From an uncultured Pseudomonadota bacterium (GTDB lineage Bacteria; Myxococcota_A; UBA796; GCA-2862545), in NCBI GenBank assembly GCA_937891875.1, contig CALATR010001328.1, positions 1 through 13,073 on the forward strand: a stretch of DNA of 13,073 bases, given 5' to 3'. Under the pieces are notes generated by a model. That model did not search any database, was not told the origin of the DNA, and was given only the letters and a program-made list of their open reading frames with translations. The stretch's first letter is position 1. Each line of letters begins with the position of its first letter. The translations under genes and the position numbers were made by a program. This document shows, piece after piece, positions 7,905 to 13,073 of this stretch.

Positions 7905-8645
7905 TCAGGCGCCGCCGCCGCCGCCGGAGCCCACGCAGGCCTCGCCGGTCCAGACGTACTCGCCGGGCGGACCCTGGCGATCGGGGTCGTCCACCACGCG
8001 CTTGCTCATGCCGGGCGAGCCGTAGCTGTTGTTGAGCGAGTAGCCAGACGGTGCCTGGTAGCGCGCGACGACGAGCATCTTGTTGTTCTCGTTCGGGGCG
8101 CCGTTGAACGTGTTGTGCGTGTCGAAGAGGAAGTAGCCGTTGAAGATCGGCTCCTCCGGCTCGGGGTCGCCGTCCGCGTATCCGTAGAGCCCGTGGTACA
8201 GGTACTGACAGCCTTGATCCTTGAGCTCGCGGCGGAAGTAGTAGGCCTCTTCGCACTCGGAGCAGCCCAGCCGGTCGTAGTCCGTGGTGACGAACTCGGC
8301 GGTGATCTCCCAGGTGTCCTTGCAGTCGGCGGTGCCGCTGCCGCCGTGGAACCAGTACCAGGTCTCGGTGGCGGTCAGGTAGTACTTGCCGCCGCGCTCC
8401 TCGGACTTCGCGTCGGAGGTGTGCCAGTAGACCTGGGTGCCGGCGGCGCCGTCCGCCGTGTCGCAGCCCTCCGTGGTGTTCCAGAGGAACTTGAACTCCT
8501 CCGGGACGCCCAGACGATCCGCCGAGCTGTTGCCCGTGTCGTCGTCGGTGTCCGGATCGGTGTCATCACTCATGTCCGAGCCACCATCGGCACAGCCGAG
8601 AGCGACGGTGGCGGCAAGGGCCGCGACCAACAGGTTCAGGCGCAT
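7905..8645 (-). CDS. Secreted lipoprotein of unknown function
   Basis: A 246-residue protein that I do not recognise. The N-terminus MRLNLLVAALAATVALGC is a classic lipoprotein signal with the lipobox Cys at residue 18. An acidic Asp/Thr-rich linker (about 23-40) follows, typical of anchored surface or periplasmic lipoproteins. The globular part is rich in Tyr and Trp and contains six further Cys (61, 108, 128, 131, 146, 237), including a CSEC pair, so three disulfides are plausible. It ends in a glycine run. I chose the internal ATG at 8645 over the longer open frame (8666) because GGAGGA lies just upstream and the lipobox then sits at the correct distance. It is flanked by gaps of about 73 bp upstream and 111 bp downstream, so it is probably transcribed alone. 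Confidence 0.85.
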   Translation of the reverse strand: MRLNLLVAALAATVALGCADGGSDMSDDTDPDTDDDTGNSSADRLGVPEEFKFLWNTTEGCDTADGAAGTQVYWHTSDAKSEERGGKYYLTATETWYWFHGGSGTADCKDTWEITAEFVTTDYDRLGCSECEEAYYFRRELKDQGCQYLYHGLYGYADGDPEPEEPIFNGYFLFDTHNTFNGAPNENNKMLVVARYQAPSGYSLNNSYGSPGMSKRVVDDPDRQGPPGEYVWTGEACVGSGGGGGA

Positions 8646-8648
8646 GTC

Positions 8649-8654
8649 TCCTCC
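8649..8654 (-). promoter_or_regulatory. Ribosome binding site fixing the lipoprotein start
   Basis: GGAGGA lies 3 nt before the ATG at 8645 (GGAG 5 nt before) on the minus strand. The upstream alternative GTG at 8666 has no comparable site and would spoil the signal peptide by adding seven residues. Confidence 0.7.
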
Positions 8655-8666
8655 AAGCGAGACCAC

Positions 8667-8672
8667 AGTCTA
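8667..8672 (-). promoter_or_regulatory. Possible -10 element (TAGACT) of the lipoprotein gene
   Basis: TAGACT, four matches to TATAAT, lies about 21 nt upstream of the lipoprotein ATG, inside the 73-bp gap that follows the SDR gene. I see no good -35 hexamer 16-18 bp upstream, so this is only a candidate. Confidence 0.25.
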
Positions 8673-8718
8673 GCCGTCCCGACCGGATCCCGGCCACGAT
8701 CTGCCCGCCACGGGTCGG

Positions 8719-9705
8719 TCAAGTCACCGGCGCGGGGCGCTCCGTGCCGATGGGGCCGCCGAGAGGCCAGTCGACCGGATGTGCCGGTTCATAGCCAAGC
8801 TCCTCGCGAGCGCGCGTACCGTCCATCACCAGGCCGTAGTGCATTCGCCGCCGGTTCATGCCGTAGCTGAAGTCGGTGCCGAGCACGCGGTGGCGGAGCT
8901 CGTAGAGGGGCTGGATCACCGCACCCGGCGCGGGGATCTGCGGTCGGCCCCACTTGCGGATCGCCTCGGTGAGCGGGAGCGTGTCGAAGCCCGGGATGTT
9001 GAACACGCCCTCGCCGCTGCCGTGGGTCGCGCGCTCCAGCGCCACCACCAGGTCGTCGATGGTGGCGACGTTGACCATGGGATCGAAGCCGATGGGTCGG
9101 AAGACCACCGGGGCCTCCAGCAGATCGTAGAGCTGGGAGCCCGTGCCCGGCGCGAGGGCCTCGGCGCAGCGCAGCACGACGATCTCGGCGCGCGACAGCC
9201 CCATGCGGGCGCAGGCGGTGAGATCGGCCTCGACGCGATCGCGCACGTACTGGGCCGCGCCGGGAGACAGGTCCAGGGGGTGGTTCTCGGTGACCTTGAC
9301 CGGCAGGTCGAGTCCGACCTTGTAGACGGCGGCATAGCTCTTGACGACCACCCGCCGGATGGTGGGGTGGCGGTCGGTGAGGTCGAGGATGGCGCGCAGG
9401 GCCTCGACGTTGAGCTTGTGCACCTTGCGACCGCCCATGTGGGCACGCCGGTGCTGCGCCAGGTGTACGACGACCTCCACGCCGAGGTCACGGGCCGGCC
9501 CGAACACCAGCTCCCGCACCCGCCGCGAGCGGGTCAGGTCCACCTGGAGGTAGGTCAGACGCCGACTCTCGGGCAAGGTCAGCGCTTGGGCCCGGGGCAG
9601 GTGCCCGCAGGTGAGCACGTGCTTCACGCGGGTGTCGGCCAGAAAGGAGCGGACCAGGCGCTCGCTGATCGGCGAGCCCACACCGGTCACCAGCACGCTG
9701 ATCAC
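8719..9705 (-). CDS. Extended SDR, NAD-dependent epimerase/dehydratase-like, with altered active site
   Basis: A 328-residue Rossmann protein of the extended short-chain dehydrogenase family, probably acting on a sugar-nucleotide or lipid-linked substrate in the cytoplasm. The nucleotide-binding loop is TGVGSPIS (7-14), where the second and third glycines of TGxxGxxG are Ser. An Asp follows strand 3 (VDL, about 55-57), and a KSYAAVY segment at 122-128 holds the expected catalytic Ser. The usual YxxxK appears as Y153-V-R-D-R157, Arg replacing Lys. The C-terminal YGLVMDGTRAREELGYEP resembles mycobacterial GalE2 as I remember it. The GTG start at 9705 overlaps the acyltransferase TGA by 4 nt and has GAGGGG about 8 nt upstream; the longer open frame back to 9780 lies inside the acyltransferase gene. 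Family is secure; catalytic activity is uncertain. Confidence 0.85.
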   Translation of the reverse strand: MISVLVTGVGSPISERLVRSFLADTRVKHVLTCGHLPRAQALTLPESRRLTYLQVDLTRSRRVRELVFGPARDLGVEVVVHLAQHRRAHMGGRKVHKLNVEALRAILDLTDRHPTIRRVVVKSYAAVYKVGLDLPVKVTENHPLDLSPGAAQYVRDRVEADLTACARMGLSRAEIVVLRCAEALAPGTGSQLYDLLEAPVVFRPIGFDPMVNVATIDDLVVALERATHGSGEGVFNIPGFDTLPLTEAIRKWGRPQIPAPGAVIQPLYELRHRVLGTDFSYGMNRRRMHYGLVMDGTRAREELGYEPAHPVDWPLGGPIGTERPAPVT

Positions 9706-10559
9706 CGGAACACCCCCTCGCGTTGCTCCAGCCCCTCGTCGATGAGCGCCTGCACCGCGGCCTTGACCTCCAGGGCGCACGCGCTGACGATGTCTGGATC
9801 ATCGGCGTCGGCCGGGGCGAACCGCTCGTGGAAGGTCATGGGCTCACCGTAGTGGATGTGGTAGCGCACGGGGAGCGGGAAGAGCGTGGCGGGCACCGGG
9901 ATGTAGGGGATCTGCCCGACGCCGGGCAGCCGCGCGACCTGGGGCATCTGCTCCTCGGGCCCGATGAGGGCGGCCGGGACGATGGTGGCGCGGTGGCGGA
10001 TCGCGAGCTCGCAGTGGCCCTGGCGCCACTCCTGCAGGTGGTAGCGCTCGGAGAAGGGCTTGCCGATTCCCGGCGTTCCTTCCGGAAAGAGCATCAGCAG
10101 CTCCCCGGACTCGAGCAGGGCGCGGGCATTGCCCCGGCTGCCGCCGACGGTGCCGGTGCGGGCGAAGGTCGTGCCGACGAGCGGCAGGCCGGAGACGAAG
10201 TAGTCCGCGATGGGCCTGGGGGCGCGGGGCGGGTCGGTGTGCCGGTAGATGTCGGCCCACAGCATGCTGGCGTCGTAGGGCAGGGTGCCCGAGTGGTTGG
10301 CGGCGACGATGGTCGGGCCGGACGCGGGGATGTTGTCGGCGCCATAGCTCCTCACCCGGAACCAGCGCTCGTACAGCGGGCTCGTGATGAGGTCGGCGAA
10401 GGAGACCCAGTCGGGGTGCAGTCCGAACGCGTCGAAGCCGTGCCCGGCGTCCTGGTAGCGGAAGCGGGCGCGGCGATCGGCGATGTCGGGATTGCCCAGC
10501 GCGCGGGTGAGGGCGCGGACGACGCGTGGCGGGAGCATGGGGCCTCGATGGTGCCCCAC
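9702..10559 (-). CDS. Lysophospholipid acyltransferase family protein (PlsC-like)
   Basis: Probable membrane-associated acyltransferase moving an acyl chain onto a glycerolipid or similar acceptor; 285 residues. Block I is NHSGTLPYD (88-96): His89 and Asp96 are separated by six residues rather than the canonical four (HX4D). I believe this variant occurs in a distinct subgroup of LPLAT proteins. Block III is FPEGTPG (158-164), and a block IV-like IVPAALIG is at 193-200. The GTG at 10559 follows the upstream stop by 15 nt; an ATG at 10538 preceded by GAGG is an equally credible start and would remove seven residues. The downstream SDR overlaps by 4 nt, so the two are translationally coupled and probably act in one pathway. 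The pairing resembles mycobacterial Rv0502/Rv0501, from memory. The acceptor is unknown. Confidence 0.88.
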   Translation of the reverse strand: MGHHRGPMLPPRVVRALTRALGNPDIADRRARFRYQDAGHGFDAFGLHPDWVSFADLITSPLYERWFRVRSYGADNIPASGPTIVAANHSGTLPYDASMLWADIYRHTDPPRAPRPIADYFVSGLPLVGTTFARTGTVGGSRGNARALLESGELLMLFPEGTPGIGKPFSERYHLQEWRQGHCELAIRHRATIVPAALIGPEEQMPQVARLPGVGQIPYIPVPATLFPLPVRYHIHYGEPMTFHERFAPADADDPDIVSACALEVKAAVQALIDEGLEQREGVFR

Positions 10560-10574
10560 GTAGCGTCCCCGGGC

Positions 10575-11900
10575 CTACCTGCGAAGGTCGATCGCGTCCT
10601 TGTACGCCGAGCGTGCGCGGCTCTCCTGGCCCAGCGCCTCGTACGCCTTGCCCAGCGCCCACGACAGGTCTGCCCGGCGCAGGTCGGTGAGGCCGCCGCC
10701 GTCGAGCAGGCGCCTGGCCTGGTCCCGCGCGTCCTCGGGCTTGCCCTGCTGGAGCAGGACCAGCACGGCCTGGGTCTCGCCGGCGGGAGACGCGCTGGGC
10801 CGGGCCTCGCGCTCCAAGCTCGAGAGTTCGGCTTCCTTCCTCTCCTCTCGGCTGGGCGCGCTGGCGCCGCCGCCGCTGGAGAGGGCGTCCAGGGTCTCGC
10901 TCTCGGCAGCGGCCGGGGCCTCCATCGAACGGGTCGAGGTGGAGCGGCCCGTGGGGATGCGTGCGACGTCGTCCGCCGTGACCTTCACCGGTGCTTCGGC
11001 CTCCTCGACCTCCTCCGGCATCAGCACCTCCTCCTGCTCGAGGTCGAACTCGTCGCTGGGTTCCTCCAGCTCCAGGTCTGCGACCGCGTCCAGGTCCCCG
11101 TCGGCCGCGCTGACGCCGCCCATCCCGCCGAGCGTGCCGCCGGTCGTGCTCGACGTCGAGGTCGTCCCGGACGTCGTGCGGGTCACGCCGTTCCCGGCGA
11201 CCTCCCCGCCGGCGATCCTGCCGTCACCGAAGTCGTTGTCGTCCTCGAGCATGCTGTCGCCGGCGGACTCCTCCTTCTTGCGCTTGGCGGCGGTCGGCGC
11301 GGGGATCCGCATCCCGCGCTCGGCGGTCCCGTCGGGCTCGGGGTCCTCGCCCAGGTCTGCGACCGCGTCGTCCTCCGCACCGGCGAAGTCCTTGGCGCTC
11401 GGCCCCGCCTGGGGCGTGAACGCAGACGAGGGGGGCTCGTTGGCCTCTTCCAGGGCGGCCACGCCCATGCCGCCAGGGGCGTTCGAGGACAGCATCGCCG
11501 GGCCGACCAGCAGGCCGATCAGTGCGGCTGCAGCGAGGGAGCCGGCGCCGGCCATCAGCCAGGGGATCCACCTGCGGTTGGGGGTGTTGGCCGGCGGGGG
11601 CTCGGCGGCGGGGGCGACCGCCGGCTGGGGTGCGGGCCCGGCGTCGCCAGGCGCATTGTCGGCGTCGACCGCAGCACCTGCGGAGGGTACTGCGAGCGGT
11701 CCGGACAGCACGCCGGCGAGGATGTCGTCGGCGGTGAGCGTCAGCTCCGGAGCCAGGTCCGGGCGCAGGGCCAGCACCGACTCCACCACGTCCGGGTCGA
11801 GTCCAGCGGGGATTTCACCGGGTGGGAGCTGGCCTTCCAGCCAGCGCGCCAACACCTCGGCCTGCCGCTCTTCGGGCAGGGTCGGGTCGGGATCGCTCAT
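10575..11900 (-). CDS. Single-pass membrane protein with TPR-like tail; putative anti-sigma or sensor partner of the ECF factor
   Basis: A 441-residue protein whose ATG overlaps the ECF sigma TGA by 4 nt, the normal place for an anti-sigma factor. The first 60-70 residues are a compact cytoplasmic domain (ARWLEGQLPPGEIPAGLDPD, then LRPDLAPELTLTADDILAG). A Pro/Ala linker and one membrane helix (about 113-133) follow. The outer part is long, acidic and low in complexity, with DAVADL at about 178-183 and 271-276 and a Thr/Ser/Gly stretch at 240-262. Residues 376-441 look like a TPR pair. No His/Cys zinc anti-sigma motif (HX3CX2C) is present; the protein has no Cys. I chose 11900 rather than the open frame's far end at 12497 because that extension only mirrors the sigma gene. 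Anti-sigma function is inferred from position. Confidence 0.75.
   Translation of the reverse strand: MSDPDPTLPEERQAEVLARWLEGQLPPGEIPAGLDPDVVESVLALRPDLAPELTLTADDILAGVLSGPLAVPSAGAAVDADNAPGDAGPAPQPAVAPAAEPPPANTPNRRWIPWLMAGAGSLAAAALIGLLVGPAMLSSNAPGGMGVAALEEANEPPSSAFTPQAGPSAKDFAGAEDDAVADLGEDPEPDGTAERGMRIPAPTAAKRKKEESAGDSMLEDDNDFGDGRIAGGEVAGNGVTRTTSGTTSTSSTTGGTLGGMGGVSAADGDLDAVADLELEEPSDEFDLEQEEVLMPEEVEEAEAPVKVTADDVARIPTGRSTSTRSMEAPAAAESETLDALSSGGGASAPSREERKEAELSSLEREARPSASPAGETQAVLVLLQQGKPEDARDQARRLLDGGGLTDLRRADLSWALGKAYEALGQESRARSAYKDAIDLRR
11072..11090 (-). repeat. 19-bp direct repeat, copy A, coding DAVADL
   Basis: ccaggtctgcgaccgcgtc here is identical to 11351-11369, 279 bp away. Both lie in the low-complexity outer segment of the membrane protein and are read in the same frame (279 is divisible by three), giving DAVADL within acidic surroundings. 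It may be a remnant of an internal duplication. Confidence 0.7.
11351..11369 (-). repeat. 19-bp direct repeat, copy B, coding DAVADL
   Basis: Second identical copy of the 19-mer at 11072-11090, in the same reading frame. The flanks are only loosely similar (acidic residues on both sides), so the shared block is short. Confidence 0.7.
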
Positions 11901-12493
11901 GGCGGGTATTCCTTGCGGAAGGCCTTGCAGGCTCGGTGGAACAGGACGTCGAAGGTGGCGATCTTCACGCCGAGGGCCTCGGCGCACTCCTCGCGGCTGC
12001 GGTCCTCGATGAGGCGCATGCGCAGGGCGGTCGCGTAGCGTTCGTTGAGTCGGGACAGGGAGAGCTCGACGAGGCGCTTGATGTCTGCCTCCTCGAGTCC
12101 GCGGTCGGGGGCGGCGGGGCGCTGGTGCAGCGCCTCCACCGGCTCCTGGGCGACCGCCTCGGCGAGCTGCCGGTCCCGCTTGCGGCGGCGGTGCACGTCG
12201 ATCGCCTTGTTGATCGCGATGCGTCGCAGCCAGAAGTAGATGCTCCGGTTCTGGGGCCGGTAGGTGCCGATCTTCTCCAGCGCGGTGCGGAAGGTGTCGC
12301 GCAGCACGTCCTCGGCGAGTGCGGGGTCGGGCAGTCGAGGCAGCACGGCCTGGCGGTAGATCTGCTTGCCGTACCACCCGTAGAGGGTGGCGAAGGCAGC
12401 TCGATCTCCGGCTTGCAAGCGCTCTACCACGGCGCACTCCTGGTCGAGGGGCACGAGGTCGCTTCGATGGGTTGTCGATGCTTCCTCGCTCAC
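11897..12493 (-). CDS. RNA polymerase sigma factor, ECF subfamily
   Basis: A 198-residue sigma-70 family protein of ECF size with only regions 2 and 4. Region 2 spans about 33-104 (FATLYGWYGKQIYRQAV, then DPALAEDVLRDTFRTAL, and SIYFWLRRIAINKAIDVHRR, the typical 2.3-2.4 helix). A variable linker follows, then region 4 at about 142-195 (LSRLNERYATALRMRLIE, AEALGVKIATFDVLFHRACKAFRK). The GTG at 12493 is preferred: GGAGAGG lies just upstream, while the in-frame ATG at 12523 has no ribosome site and may lie in the promoter. The stop overlaps the ATG of the membrane partner by 4 nt. It likely controls its own operon and envelope genes; its regulon cannot be read from this window. The ECF assignment is firm; the ECF group is not determined. 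Confidence 0.92.
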   Translation of the reverse strand: MSEEASTTHRSDLVPLDQECAVVERLQAGDRAAFATLYGWYGKQIYRQAVLPRLPDPALAEDVLRDTFRTALEKIGTYRPQNRSIYFWLRRIAINKAIDVHRRRKRDRQLAEAVAQEPVEALHQRPAAPDRGLEEADIKRLVELSLSRLNERYATALRMRLIEDRSREECAEALGVKIATFDVLFHRACKAFRKEYPP

Positions 12494-12496
12494 GCA

Positions 12497-12503
12497 CCTC
12501 TCC
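12497..12503 (-). promoter_or_regulatory. Ribosome binding site fixing the sigma factor start
   Basis: GGAGAGG on the minus strand lies 3 nt from the GTG at 12493 (its GGAG core 6 nt away). It supports this start over the ATG at 12523. Confidence 0.6.
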
Positions 12504-12522
12504 AACGGGGCCGGCTCGCGCA

Positions 12523-12545
12523 TCTTACAGGGGCGACAACTTTCA
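12523..12545 (-). promoter_or_regulatory. Candidate promoter of the ECF sigma operon
   Basis: In the 87-bp gap before the sigma gene the minus strand has TGAAAGTT (12545-12538) followed after 8 nt by TGTAAGA (12529-12523). A GAAA-type upstream box is common in ECF promoters, so autoregulation is possible. The spacing is shorter than the usual ECF 15-17 bp, so the match is weak. Confidence 0.22.
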
Positions 12546-12580
12546 GGCGTGTCGGTTCGCCGATCCGCGCCCCGGGGCGA

Positions 12581-13060
12581 TCAGAGCATGACCACGATCA
12601 GGTGGTGTCGGGCCCGGGCGGCCTCGGCGGCCAGGACCAGCAGCTCCTGCGACGCGCCCACGATCCACTCGACGTCGTCGTCGAGGGTGTCGGGGTCGAT
12701 GCCGTCGAAGTAGGGATAGGGCGCCTCGCCCCCCTGGAACGCCGCACCGGTGAGGAAGCCGCGCATGCCCTCGGTGTCGACGCTCTCGAGCGCCGTCTTC
12801 AGGGTGGCGACGCGGTCGGGCTCCATGAGGATGGCCGGGCCGTAGCCGAGGTCTCCGTCGTGGAGCGGGCCGGAGCAGTACTGGTAGATGCCGGCGGCGT
12901 CGTTGCCGGCGATGGCGCGGCCGAGCACGTCCCAGGCCTTGTCCAGGCTGACCATGTCCGCCATGTTCTCTTCGAGCCAGGCCTCGATGGCGGCGTCATC
13001 GCCCCGCAGGCGCTCGACGGTGACGTCGTCGGCCCGTCCGATGTGCATGAGCATGCTCAC
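12581..13060 (-). CDS. DUF1877 (YfbM-like) family protein
   Basis: A 159-residue soluble protein resembling the DUF1877 family (E. coli YfbM). Visible family-like marks are SLDKAWDVLGRAI (38-50), where the family has a 'LDK.W..LH..L' core, DLGYGPAILMEPDRVATL (70-87), and a C-terminal helix ending in a hydrophobic LIVVML strand (154-159). Length fits the family (about 160-170). No enzyme motif or membrane segment is seen, and the family's biochemical function is unknown to me. The GTG start at 13060 has GGAGG 4 nt upstream; an ATG two codons later would also work. It ends about 87 bp before the sigma gene, so it is probably not part of that operon. Confidence 0.75.
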   Translation of the reverse strand: MSMLMHIGRADDVTVERLRGDDAAIEAWLEENMADMVSLDKAWDVLGRAIAGNDAAGIYQYCSGPLHDGDLGYGPAILMEPDRVATLKTALESVDTEGMRGFLTGAAFQGGEAPYPYFDGIDPDTLDDDVEWIVGASQELLVLAAEAARARHHLIVVML

Positions 13061-13073
13061 GGCGCCTCCAGCA

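Noticed and set aside
8695..8715. CCCG-TGG-CGGG hairpin after the SDR stop as a terminator
   Set aside because: Only a four-base stem with no T-run; too weak to call.
7032..8870. 612-codon open frame on the plus strand
   Set aside because: Covers the small antiporter and the lipoprotein in antisense. The lipoprotein has a good signal peptide and ribosome site on the minus strand; this frame has neither.
9723..12038. 771-codon open frame on the plus strand
   Set aside because: Antisense shadow of the acyltransferase and membrane-protein genes, with no recognisable domain.
11901..12497. N-terminal extension of the membrane protein through the sigma gene
   Set aside because: The extension is Arg/Pro-rich and just the sigma gene read in another frame. 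The ATG overlapping the sigma stop gives a sensible protein.
12568..12579. Perfect palindrome CGCCCCGGGGCG just after the DUF1877 stop as a terminator
   Set aside because: No loop beyond CCGG, only a four-pair stem and no T-run after it; such palindromes are common in very GC-rich DNA.

Overview
The window is very GC-rich and tightly packed. All ten recognisable genes lie on the minus strand, so the text below follows transcription from high to low coordinates. GTG starts are frequent, Shine-Dalgarno sites of GGAGG type are clear, and one gene encodes a lipoprotein with an Asp/Thr-rich linker. Another encodes a low-complexity membrane protein with a TPR-like tail next to an ECF sigma factor. 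Together these suggest a Myxococcota/deltaproteobacterial-type genome, but that is an inference from style; there is no rRNA or other marker gene.

Region 1 (13060-12581): a DUF1877/YfbM-like protein. Region 2 (12493-8719): a closely spaced set of an ECF sigma factor, a single-pass membrane protein overlapping it by 4 nt (possible anti-sigma or sensor), a PlsC-type lysophospholipid acyltransferase 15 nt further on, and an extended SDR ('NAD-dependent epimerase') overlapping the acyltransferase by 4 nt. The spacing suggests one transcript in which an envelope-sensing sigma system is linked to lipid or glycolipid chemistry. The acyltransferase/SDR pair resembles the mycobacterial Rv0502/Rv0501 (GalE2) pair as I remember it. 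Region 3 (8645-7905): a secreted orphan lipoprotein with six mature cysteines besides the lipobox Cys.

Region 4 (7793 to the left edge): a four-gene cation-transport operon: a 484-residue antiporter-fold membrane protein, TrkA (two NAD-binding RCK units), TrkH (K+ channel subunit with four filter segments), and a very large CPA2-like cation:proton antiporter that runs off the window after about 1,120 codons. Uptake (TrkAH) and exchange or efflux (two antiporters) are therefore encoded together. The large antiporter is the most unusual object here. Its membrane domain is interrupted by a charged helix plus a histidine-rich GHGEAT-repeat segment, and it carries a soluble C-terminal region of more than 500 residues that I cannot assign to a known domain. 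The last two junctions of this operon share an odd arrangement: the stop codon TAG directly abuts a GTG start.

I see no RNA genes, CRISPR arrays, insertion sequences or convincing rho-independent terminators. No gene-free stretch reaches 300 bases; the longest gap is about 111 bp (7794-7904). Very long plus-strand open frames (for example 247-5325) are antisense shadows produced by the GC-rich third codon positions of the minus-strand genes.
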